A stretch of DNA of 24,080 nucleotides, taken from SIG603 sp964370115. Lineage in GTDB: Bacteria > Bacillota > Clostridia > Oscillospirales > Acutalibacteraceae. The DNA is taken from contig CAYJIA010000033.1 of the NCBI GenBank assembly GCA_964370115.1, positions 1 to 24,080 on the forward strand, in the 5' to 3' direction. Within the stretch, counting starts at the first letter, position 1. Every line of letters starts with the position of its first letter. The notes beneath the pieces were generated by a model. The model was not told the origin of the DNA, ran no database searches, and worked only from the letters and a program-made list of their open reading frames with translations. The position numbers and the translations under genes are program-made. This document shows, piece by piece, positions 7,762 through 14,511 of the stretch.

Positions 7762-8787
7762 ATGTTAAAACAAGTTATGACTAAACCCGGTATCATTGAA
7801 TTTGAAGAAGTGGAAATGCCACGTATTACAGACAACGAAATACTTGTAAAGATTATGCGCATCGGCATATGCGGTTCTGATTTACATGTATACAAGGGTG
7901 AGCACCCATTCACAAGCTACCCCGTAACACAGGGACACGAGGTATCAGGACTTATTGTAGAGCTTGGCAAAAACACCAAAGGTTTTACTCTGGGTCAAAG
8001 GGTCACGATCGAGCCACAACAAACTTGTGGAACTTGTTATTTATGCAGAGGCGGCAGATATAACCTTTGCGAAAATTTGAAGGTAATGGGATTTCAAACA
8101 ACAGGCGCTGCTTCTGAGTATTTTGCAGTGCATGTATCAAAAGTAACCGCTCTTCCAGACAATATGAGCTTTGAAGAAGGCGCTATGATAGAGCCTTTGG
8201 CGGTGGCTGTGCATGCGGCAAATCGCTATGAAGACTTAGACGACTCAAAAGTGGTTGTTTTGGGCGCAGGACCTATTGGAATACTTACCGCACTTGCCTG
8301 TAAGGCTCTTGGCGCATCAGAGGTTATGATAACTGATATATCAGAAAAACGCCTCGAAGTAGCAAAAGCCTGTGGCGAAATTATAACTGTAAACACCAAA
8401 AATGAAGAACTTTCGACGGCAATCGATAGGCATTTTGGCGCTGATAAGGCAGATGTAATTTTTGACTGTGCGGGAAATGACACTACCATAAATGAAGCTA
8501 TAAGTTGTGCAAGAAAAGGCAGTGCCATAGTTCTTGTTGCAGTTTTTGCGAAAATGGCAAATGTAAATTTAGCCGTTTTAAACGACAAGCAACTGGTGCT
8601 GGACACTTCAATGATGTACAAACACGGCGACTATAAAACCGCTATTGAGCTTGTACAAAATAAAGAAGTAAACCTAGCCCCACTTATGAGCAAGCACTTT
8701 GCATTTAAAGACTTTTTAGATGCATATAAATATATTGAAGAAAATAAAGAAGACACAATGAAAGTATTTATTGATGTCGATTGCTAA
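7762..8787 (+). CDS. Zinc-dependent medium-chain dehydrogenase (sorbitol/threonine dehydrogenase-like)
   Basis: An NAD(P)-linked oxidoreductase of the medium-chain (MDR) superfamily. It oxidises a secondary alcohol such as a polyol, butanediol or threonine, or runs in reverse. The 341 residues carry the whole set of signatures. Catalytic zinc ligands are C37 (GICGSD) and the GHE box H59-E60, with E144 in the EPLAVA motif. The structural zinc lobe has C89, C92, C95 and C103. The dinucleotide loop is GAGPIG (168-173), and D192 at the end of strand 2 suggests NAD rather than NADP. AGGAGG precedes the ATG. It lies between two terminators, so it depends on read-through from gapA or on its own promoter, and I found no convincing one. 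Exact substrate not assignable. Confidence 0.9.
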   Translation: MLKQVMTKPGIIEFEEVEMPRITDNEILVKIMRIGICGSDLHVYKGEHPFTSYPVTQGHEVSGLIVELGKNTKGFTLGQRVTIEPQQTCGTCYLCRGGRYNLCENLKVMGFQTTGAASEYFAVHVSKVTALPDNMSFEEGAMIEPLAVAVHAANRYEDLDDSKVVVLGAGPIGILTALACKALGASEVMITDISEKRLEVAKACGEIITVNTKNEELSTAIDRHFGADKADVIFDCAGNDTTINEAISCARKGSAIVLVAVFAKMANVNLAVLNDKQLVLDTSMMYKHGDYKTAIELVQNKEVNLAPLMSKHFAFKDFLDAYKYIEENKEDTMKVFIDVDC

Positions 8788-8797
8788 TTAATGTAAC

Positions 8798-8836
8798 AAA
8801 CCAGAACGCTTTAAATTTAAAGTGTTCTGGTTTTTG
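8798..8836 (+). terminator. Intrinsic terminator after the zinc dehydrogenase
   Basis: AAACCAGAACGCTTTAAA (8798-8815) pairs with TTTAAAGTGTTCTGGTTT (8816-8833) with a single G-T exchange, then a T run. It starts 10 bases after the stop. Confidence 0.85.
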
Positions 8837-8859
8837 TATTTGCTATGAAGGAGAAAATA

Positions 8860-9801
8860 ATGAAAAATATATTAGTATTAGGTGGTACATATTTTATTGG
8901 AAAAGCGATAGTACAAAAGCTTTTAGATAGGTCTTATTCTATCACTCTTTTAAATAGAGGTAACAAAAAAGAGTCATTAATAAATATAGAAAATTTAATT
9001 GCCGATAGAGATAATTTTGAGCAAATGGAAAGTGCTTTATGCGGTAAAGCGTTTGACTATATAATAGATATTTCGGGACTTAACAAAACTCACACCGAAA
9101 ATCTACTCAAATGCATTAATACAAATTCGTTAAAGCAAATAATCTTTATAAGCTCAAGCTCTGTGTACGATATAGAAAATCTGCAAGCGCCACTTAAAGA
9201 AGGCTATCCCCTATCAAAAAACATACATTGGGGTGAATATGGAGAAAATAAAATCTATGCCGAAAAAACCTATTTGGAGTGGAGCAAAAAAAGTGGTGTG
9301 CCCGTGTCAATTTTAAGACCTCCATACGTATATGGTGAAAATAACTACGCAAGGCGCGAAAGCTTTATTTTCAACCACATAGAAAACGAAAGAACTGTAA
9401 TTATACCCGAGAGCGACAATAAAATCCAGTTCATATCGGCAAATGATTTAGCAGAATTTGTTGCAGTATTAATAGAAGAAAATAATAAAAGTGGAATTTA
9501 TAATGTAGGCAACAAAGAAGCAATTAGCTTTACAAACTGGGTTAATCTATGTGGGAAAGCCATGGATAAAACTGTCAAAATCAAGTATTATCCTACAAAT
9601 GGAAAGTACACACCTAGAGAATATTTCCCATTTCACGACTACGACAACGTGCTAGACGTAACAAAAGCGAACGCTATTTATTCAAAAGAAAGTGATATGC
9701 TAATGGAACTAAAACTTTGCTATAAGTGGTACAAAGAAAACAAGGAAAGCATAGAATTTTCTGAACAAGTCACAAAGACCGAAGATGACATTTTGAAAAA
9801 G
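8860..9801 (+). CDS. NAD-dependent epimerase/dehydratase (extended SDR), 3' end lost in assembly gap
   Basis: An NAD(P)-binding sugar-nucleotide epimerase, reductase or related extended SDR enzyme. The start is ATG 8860, because AAGGAG (8848-8853) stands 6 bases before it; an earlier in-frame ATG at 8845 lies across the ribosome site itself. From there, GGTYFIG (8-14) is the dinucleotide loop. ISSSSVYD (98-104 region) carries the catalytic Ser strand, Y127-x-x-x-K131 is the catalytic pair, and RPPYVYG (153-159) is the usual substrate-side motif. About 314 residues are readable, and then 100 N bases begin with no stop codon seen. Homologues are about 300-340 residues, so little is missing. Residues read beyond the N run are not trustworthy. 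Substrate unknown. Confidence 0.85.
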
Positions 9802-9901
9802 NNNNNNNNNNNNNNNNNNNNNNNNNNNNNNNNNNNNNNNNNNNNNNNNNNNNNNNNNNNNNNNNNNNNNNNNNNNNNNNNNNNNNNNNNNNNNNNNNNN
9901 N
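9802..9901. other. Assembly gap (100 N)
   Basis: Exactly 100 undetermined bases, the conventional filler for a scaffold join of unknown length. It removes the end of the epimerase gene and any terminators of the two converging genes. Confidence 0.98.
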
Positions 9902-9917
9902 AATTATGCCACAGCCC

Positions 9918-10943
9918 CTAATACTTAACTTCCACCGGCATTCTCGTTTCTGCCGATTCCATTATTGACAACAGGCAAAGGCTTGTGTTTGCCGCATCTT
10001 TTAGACTTACATGGAACTCATCTCCCGAAATTATACAGTCTACAAAAGATTTTATACTCTCAAATGCAAAGCCTTTAGGCTTGCCAAAAACAGAATGTTG
10101 TACTAATATATCCGGCACTTTAACAGTGGTATCGGTAAATTTTTGCACCAAATTGTGGTGGCTTGGGTCTATTGCCATCATGCCTTTTGTGCCTAAAATA
10201 TTGCATTTCATATCGTTTACACAAGGGTTTGCGTTCGGTGTAATCCAGCCGTTTTCCATTTGGGCTATACCGCCATTTTTAAACTCTAAAGTTGTGAGAT
10301 ACTCGTCAACCGTGTCGACTCCCATTCCTTTTAAAACGCCACTTCGACTGACTGAGTAAACCCTCGTCACTTCATCATTAAAAAGCCAGCGCAGTGTGTC
10401 TAGACTGTGACTTCCTAAGAACCACAGTATTGAAGACTTTGCTGCCCAAGGTAACAGATCGGTCGCCACCCATTTGATATCGTTAAGTCTAAAGTATCCA
10501 CTGTAAATCTCGCCGAGTTCGCCGTTTTTTATGCTCTGATACGCTTCGTTAAACGGAGGGTTCCAACGATTGTGCAAGTCTACCATGACACGCACATTAT
10601 TCTTTTCAAACGCCTCACACATTTTAAAAACATCTTCGCGAGTTGTGGCAAGTGGCTTCTCTATTAAAATATCTTTTTTAGCATTCGCGGCTTTTATCGA
10701 AAGTTCTGCATGGGCAAAGTCTGGCGTCACCACGGCAACGGCATCACATCCCGAATTTTTGAGCATATCATCATAGTCTTTAAATGCGGTAATGCCAAGC
10801 TTTGCCGCCATTTTTTCTGCCTTTTGAGTGTTTTGGTCATACACACCTACAACCTGTGCAAATGGGTGATCCATATAAATTTTCGCGTGGTTTTCACCCC
10901 AAGTTCCCCCGCCTACAATGGCCATTTTTAATTTAGTATTCAT
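9918..10943 (-). CDS. Gfo/Idh/MocA family oxidoreductase
   Basis: An NAD(P)-dependent sugar or cyclitol dehydrogenase family member (glucose-fructose oxidoreductase, inositol dehydrogenase, MocA). The 341 residues are full length. The Rossmann loop GGGTWGENH is at 11-19. E95-K96-P97 is the family EKP motif, with the catalytic Lys. H179 and D182 in GSHSLDTLRWLF fit the D/H-x-x-x-H/D active-site helix. The ATG at 10943 has GGGAGG 7 bases upstream. It follows the sulfatase by 39 bases on the same strand, so the two form an operon in which the oxidoreductase may act on the sugar released by desulfation. This is inference from context. The TAG stop lies 16 bases from the assembly gap. Confidence 0.92.
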   Translation of the reverse strand: MNTKLKMAIVGGGTWGENHAKIYMDHPFAQVVGVYDQNTQKAEKMAAKLGITAFKDYDDMLKNSGCDAVAVVTPDFAHAELSIKAANAKKDILIEKPLATTREDVFKMCEAFEKNNVRVMVDLHNRWNPPFNEAYQSIKNGELGEIYSGYFRLNDIKWVATDLLPWAAKSSILWFLGSHSLDTLRWLFNDEVTRVYSVSRSGVLKGMGVDTVDEYLTTLEFKNGGIAQMENGWITPNANPCVNDMKCNILGTKGMMAIDPSHHNLVQKFTDTTVKVPDILVQHSVFGKPKGFAFESIKSFVDCIISGDEFHVSLKDAANTSLCLLSIMESAETRMPVEVKY

Positions 10944-10982
10944 ATTTTTTCCTCCCTTTTTGACAAATTTATTTTTTTGAAT

Positions 10983-12488
10983 TTAAGCTTTAACATCGTT
11001 TAAAAATTTTGAGCGCACGGCATTTTTCATTGGCATTCCCGTATCATAATCTAGTTGACGCTCTTCGTATTCTTCGTTCTCTCTTTGCCTTGTATATCCG
11101 TCATTTTCCCAGCTTGCTTTTTTATCTTTTCTCCACGGCCTTACCGCCCATTGATAACCTCTATACATATCGCGGGTTTCGTTCATATGCTCTAAAATTT
11201 CGTCATGCAGCTTATTTCTAACTTCTTCATACTCTTTTGAGTTAATTAAGTTCGCCATTTCGGCAGGATCTTTTTCCATGTCGTACAACTCGTCGCTGTC
11301 CAACAGATGAACAACAAGTTTATATCTACCGTCAGTCACACCTCGCATAATTTGCAGACCCCCAAATCCGTCGTGGTCTACCTCGTACCTTGTAAACTCT
11401 GTGTGCACATAATCATTTATTTTTTCATTTACGTCATATATTTGTTTTAGCATACTTTTTCCCTCCAGAATTTTTGGAATTGGTATGCCCATATGCTCAA
11501 GTACGCTTGGTACTATGTCTATATGCGAAGTAGGTTCTGTTACCTTTTTACCTCTTTCTCCACCCCTTACAATAAACGGAACATTTGCAACCTCTTTATA
11601 CATAGTCGCGTTTTTTCCTTGCAGTCTATGCGCCCCTAACATATCTCCGTGGTCGGAGGTAAAAACGACTATTGCATCAGAAAAATCCTCATCTATCTTC
11701 TTCATCAGCCTACCAACTTGCTCGTCTACAAAGCTGTTTGAACCTAAAAACAGTGACAGCATTTTTGATGTAGAATTAAGTTCTGTTACGTCTTTGTCGA
11801 TATTGTCGCCTGCCCATAATCTTTGCATGAGCGGTTTATTTTCTAGGCTGTCTTCATAGTTTATGCTAGGTGGCATTTTTGTATTTTCATACATTTTATT
11901 AAAAGGAGCAGGACAAAGGCTAGGCCCGTGTGGTTCGTCGTATGAAATGGTGAGAAAAAAATCCTTCCCCTCATTTTCCTCCAAAAATCCAAGTGCTTTA
12001 TCGGTGCATCTATATGCATAGCATTTATCGGCAGTCCAGTTTTCGTCAAATGCCGTGTCACACTGTCTGCTTCTCATTTTATCTTCGTCGGACAGCTCGT
12101 CAAGATAGGTTTTCATGTCGTACCAATATTTTTCCTCAAACCCCTCTGGGCAAATTCCGTTTCCAAAATAATCGCCACCGTCTAAGTGCCATTTTCCGAC
12201 GTACCCGCAGTTAATTCCGTTGTCACTTAGCCTCTGGCCTATAGTCTTCACATTTGCACCTAGTGGAACACTATTTGTGACCATTCCATTAGAATGTGGA
12301 AATGTACCCGTAAACAGCGCACTCCTTGCAGGCCCACAAACAGGTTGACAGGTATAGGCATTTGTGTACAAAATACCGTCTTTTGCAAGTTTATCTATGT
12401 TGGGCGTTATCATTTCAGTGTTTCCATAACATCCGAGCATGTCACACCTTGTTGTATCTGTCATAATAATAATAAATTGTTTAGGCAT
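10983..12488 (-). CDS. Sulfatase, type I (Cys-type, formylglycine-dependent)
   Basis: Hydrolyses a sulfate ester, probably on a sulfated glycan or small molecule. The start chosen is ATG 12488, not 12494, because AAGGAGG (12497-12503) is 8 bases from the former and only 2 from the latter. That gives 501 residues. C51-G-P-A-R55 is the CxPxR maturation motif, whose Cys becomes formylglycine. The TDTTR strand near residue 10 and SDHGDMLGAHR carry metal-binding acids, and GYVGKWHLDG (about 95-104) is the conserved Lys/His segment. No signal peptide is seen, so it appears cytoplasmic. An anaerobic maturase (anSME) would be needed and is not in the window. It is the first gene of an operon with the Gfo/Idh/MocA enzyme. 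The arylsulfatase/phosphonate-hydrolase branch is also possible. Confidence 0.93.
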   Translation of the reverse strand: MPKQFIIIMTDTTRCDMLGCYGNTEMITPNIDKLAKDGILYTNAYTCQPVCGPARSALFTGTFPHSNGMVTNSVPLGANVKTIGQRLSDNGINCGYVGKWHLDGGDYFGNGICPEGFEEKYWYDMKTYLDELSDEDKMRSRQCDTAFDENWTADKCYAYRCTDKALGFLEENEGKDFFLTISYDEPHGPSLCPAPFNKMYENTKMPPSINYEDSLENKPLMQRLWAGDNIDKDVTELNSTSKMLSLFLGSNSFVDEQVGRLMKKIDEDFSDAIVVFTSDHGDMLGAHRLQGKNATMYKEVANVPFIVRGGERGKKVTEPTSHIDIVPSVLEHMGIPIPKILEGKSMLKQIYDVNEKINDYVHTEFTRYEVDHDGFGGLQIMRGVTDGRYKLVVHLLDSDELYDMEKDPAEMANLINSKEYEEVRNKLHDEILEHMNETRDMYRGYQWAVRPWRKDKKASWENDGYTRQRENEEYEERQLDYDTGMPMKNAVRSKFLNDVKA

Positions 12489-12566
12489 AATCATAGCCTC
12501 CTTGTTATTTTAATATATAATATCACACAATTTTTATAAAATCCAGTCAAATTATATAATTTAGCC

Positions 12567-12603
12567 AAAAAAAGGTTCTTAGGACGGATATCCTAAGAAC
12601 CTT
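12567..12603 (-). terminator. Intrinsic terminator of the permease operon
   Basis: Perfect 13-bp stem AAGGTTCTTAGGA/TCCTAAGAACCTT (12572-12584/12591-12603). Reading the minus strand, it is followed by a T run. It lies directly after the permease stop. Confidence 0.92.
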
Positions 12604-12608
12604 AACTT

Positions 12609-13814
12609 TTATGAACCTGAGCAACAACTTACTTTTTTCTTCTTCGGCATGAATTTTCTTATTAAGCTCCATAATACTAATGCACCAAATAAAACTGCAA
12701 CAACCGCCATATACATAGGCACGCCGTGCTCGTGTGCACTGTGATCTACCATCTCTGCAAGTCCAGTATAGTTGAACAAATCAATAATGTAATCTAGTAA
12801 AAATCCGAATGCTATCGCACAAAACGCTGCACAAGCAAGGTAAATTGACAAAACTTTTCTACCTAGAGTTTTTCCTAAAATTGCTAGCGACGCAATATTT
12901 GTCACAGGGCCTGCGAACAAAAATACGAATGCGGCACCAGGGGAAATTCCTTTCATAATCAACGAAACAGCAATTGGAATAGATGCAGTAGAGCATACAT
13001 ACATTGGTATTCCAATTACAAGCATGATTAACATGCTTAAAAGCGGATTTGTAAAGCTCGATAGCCACTGTTCAGGAATTACCGTGCTTATAACCGCCGC
13101 TATCACTAGGCCGACAACAAAATTCACTGCAATTTCATCAAGGAAACTTCCAAACGCATAGGTGAATATGCTTTTTATCTTAGCTCCAAATGAAAGTTTT
13201 TTCTCTGTCTCTTCCGTTTCTGATGAACAACCACAAGTTGATGCTTCTTCTACTTTTGATGAACAACCACAAGTCGGTGCTTCTTCTACCTTTGATGAGC
13301 AACCACAAGTCGGTGCTTCTTCTACTTTTGATGAGCAACCGCAAGTCGGTGCTTCTTCTGCTTTTGACGAACAACCGCAAGTAGTTTCTGCTTGTTCGTA
13401 ACTAGCCTTATCGTTCTTACAAAAAATATTTGTCACTATACCAGAAAAAATTCCAGAGATAAACGCCGCAACCGCCCTAAACACTGCGAAAAGCGGCCCC
13501 ATAAGTCCGTATGTTGCAATTATGCTATCCACACCAGTTTGTGGAGTAGACGTCAAAAAGCTTATAACCGCGCCTTTAGATGCTCCGCTTTTTCCCAGAT
13601 AAATCGCTGTGGGAACTACTCCGCATGAGCACAAAGGTAACGGAACGCCCAGTACCGATGCCTTTACCACCGAGCCCACAGATTTTTTTCCTACATGCTT
13701 CAAAATCGCATCTCTATTAACAAAGGCATGTAGTATTCCCGTGAAAATAAGTCCGATTACGATGTAGAACGACATCTCTACAAATAGTTGCCATAAGTTG
13801 TGTAAAAATTCCAT
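12609..13814 (-). CDS. SO_0444/YraQ-like metal efflux permease with Cys-rich tandem-repeat loop
   Basis: Probably exports a heavy-metal ion across the membrane. The 401 residues have two hydrophobic halves. The N-terminal half contains PLPLCSCGVVP (C62, C64) and STPQTGVDS, hallmarks of the YraQ/ArsP/SO_0444 permease group (DUF318). The second half contains GIPMYVCSTASIP and AGPVTNIAS. Between them lies a hydrophilic loop with five 12-residue units, TCGCSSKVEEAP-like (145-204), contributing ten Cys in CxC pairs. The C terminus is SCCSGS after a Lys run. A His-rich HSAHEHG segment lies in a late loop. It is translationally coupled to the ArsR gene: the ArsR stop TAG overlaps the GGAGG that serves this ATG. 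The regulator's site chemistry suggests Zn or Co; the permease alone could equally handle Cu, Cd or arsenicals. Confidence 0.88.
   Translation of the reverse strand: MEFLHNLWQLFVEMSFYIVIGLIFTGILHAFVNRDAILKHVGKKSVGSVVKASVLGVPLPLCSCGVVPTAIYLGKSGASKGAVISFLTSTPQTGVDSIIATYGLMGPLFAVFRAVAAFISGIFSGIVTNIFCKNDKASYEQAETTCGCSSKAEEAPTCGCSSKVEEAPTCGCSSKVEEAPTCGCSSKVEEASTCGCSSETEETEKKLSFGAKIKSIFTYAFGSFLDEIAVNFVVGLVIAAVISTVIPEQWLSSFTNPLLSMLIMLVIGIPMYVCSTASIPIAVSLIMKGISPGAAFVFLFAGPVTNIASLAILGKTLGRKVLSIYLACAAFCAIAFGFLLDYIIDLFNYTGLAEMVDHSAHEHGVPMYMAVVAVLFGALVLWSLIRKFMPKKKKVSCCSGS
13203..13382 (-). repeat. In-frame 36-bp tandem repeat, five units, encoding a CxC metal-binding-like loop
   Basis: Five 36-bp units inside the permease gene. 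The first four are nearly identical; the last diverges to TCGCSSETEETE. Many base differences between units are synonymous (TGC/TGT, AAA/AAG, TCG/TCA), so the protein repeat seems selected. Each unit carries Cys-Gly-Cys followed by Glu pairs. Confidence 0.92.
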
Positions 13815-13822
13815 AATTCCTC

Positions 13823-14155
13823 CTATTGGTGGCTTAAATGCTCAAGCCCTATACTCAAAATATCGTGTATATGGCTATCGTTTAAGCTGTAGTAAATTTT
13901 ATTTTTTTCTTTTCTTGACTTAATAATTTTGTTGAGTTTCAATATTTTCAGCTGATTTGAAACCCTTGGCTGTGACACATCTAGTAGTAGCGACAAACTG
14001 TTGACGCATATTTCTCCGTGAAGTAGCGCAAGCAAGATTTTTATACGAATAGGCTCACTGAAAATCTTAAAAAAGTATGATAGACTTTCAGATATCTCTT
14101 CATTTTCTAAAACAGCTGCCGCCCCTTCTGCGGTTTTGCAACAGAATTTTTTCAT
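13823..14155 (-). CDS. ArsR/SmtB family metal-sensing repressor, CzrA-like alpha5 site
   Basis: A winged-helix repressor that leaves DNA on binding metal. The 110 residues are typical. The recognition region is DVSQPRVSNQLKILK (59-73) and the wing is KSRKEKNKIYYSL. D93-x-H95-x10-H106-x2-H109 at the C-terminal helix matches the alpha5 Zn/Co site of CzrA exactly (SmtB has DxHx10HxxE). N-terminal C5-C6 and C50 (EICVNSL, where CadC has CVC) could form part of an alpha3N thiol site as in ZiaR or CadC, though one Cys of the CVC pair is replaced. It is the first gene of the operon and the permease follows by 8 bases. A consensus promoter and an overlapping 30-bp dyad imply autoregulation. Metal identity is inferred from the site, not shown. 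Confidence 0.92.
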   Translation of the reverse strand: MKKFCCKTAEGAAAVLENEEISESLSYFFKIFSEPIRIKILLALLHGEICVNSLSLLLDVSQPRVSNQLKILKLNKIIKSRKEKNKIYYSLNDSHIHDILSIGLEHLSHQ

Positions 14156-14180
14156 ATCCTCTACACCTCTCTTTAGTCAA

Positions 14181-14210
14181 AATATAACTGTATAATGATA
14201 TAGTTATATT
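14181..14210. promoter_or_regulatory. Putative ArsR-family operator
   Basis: A 30-bp inverted repeat. Arms AATATAACT (14181-14189) and AGTTATATT (14202-14210) extend inward to 13 of 15 matching positions per half. It covers the -10 edge and the start point of the promoter at 14208-14236, the usual place for ArsR/SmtB repression. Confidence 0.7.
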
Positions 14211-14236
14211 ATATTACCGTTATATAGTTTTGTCAA
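14208..14236 (-). promoter_or_regulatory. Consensus promoter of the arsR-permease operon
   Basis: On the minus strand TTGACA (14236-14231), exactly 17 bases, then TATAAT (14213-14208). Perfect consensus in both boxes, which fits a strong promoter that needs a repressor. Confidence 0.85.
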
Positions 14237-14252
14237 TCATTTTCGCAAAAAA

Positions 14253-14283
14253 AAATAAATCAGCCTTATTGGCTGATTTATTT
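14253..14283 (-). terminator. Intrinsic terminator downstream of prfC and the repeat element
   Basis: Perfect 13-bp stem AAATAAATCAGCC/GGCTGATTTATTT (14253-14265/14271-14283). On the minus strand it is followed by about nine T. Repeat copy B (14310-14488) lies between prfC and this terminator, so prfC mRNA should carry the repeat in its 3' end. Confidence 0.88.
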
Positions 14284-14309
14284 GCGGTTGTGGCTTTTCG
14301 ATAGTCTAA

Positions 14310-14488
14310 GGAAAACCCCCAACGAGGGTTTTCCTCTTTTAATGTCCACTGGACATTAAAATTCACCTTTCCTGCGTTTTTTGAAGTATTAGATTTCGTT
14401 TTCTGCGGAAAACGCCAAAGGCTCTGCCTTTTGAAACCGCAATTTTTCGAGAAAAATTGAGTAAAGCTTTTAAAATCCAAAGGATTTT
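14310..14488 (+). repeat. Dispersed hairpin-mosaic repeat, copy B (complete)
   Basis: Contains in order: GGAAAACCC/GGGTTTTCC (14310-14318/14326-14334), TTTTAATGTCCA/TGGACATTAAAA (14337-14348/14350-14361, perfect), a 35-base linker, CGTTTTC/GAAAACG (14397-14403/14408-14414), AAAGGC/GCCTTT (14417-14422/14426-14431), CAATTTTTC/GAAAAATTG (14440-14448/14451-14459) and AAAATCC/GGATTTT (14472-14478/14482-14488). Copy C near 23.9 kb has the same order inverted. It fills most of the 356-base gene-free stretch 14156-14511. An 86-codon open frame across it is an artefact of the palindromes. Confidence 0.92.
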
Positions 14489-14511
14489 CACCCTAATTAT
14501 TAACTAATATC

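Noticed and set aside
8845..8859. Earlier ATG for the epimerase
   Set aside because: This ATG overlaps the AAGGAG ribosome site that serves ATG 8860.
9902..9921. Continuation of the epimerase frame after the N run
   Set aside because: The gap length is unknown, so the frame cannot be carried across.
13203..13382. CRISPR-like array (36-bp repeats)
   Set aside because: The units are directly adjacent without spacers and lie in frame inside a gene.
13162..13401. Open frames on both strands opposite the Cys-rich repeat
   Set aside because: They are shadows created by the 36-bp tandem repeat; the permease frame has membrane helices, a ribosome site and coupling to arsR.
14220..14480. 86-codon open frame on the minus strand across repeat copy B
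   Set aside because: No ribosome site; it spans a terminator and a palindromic repeat. Similar spurious peptides would arise from every copy.
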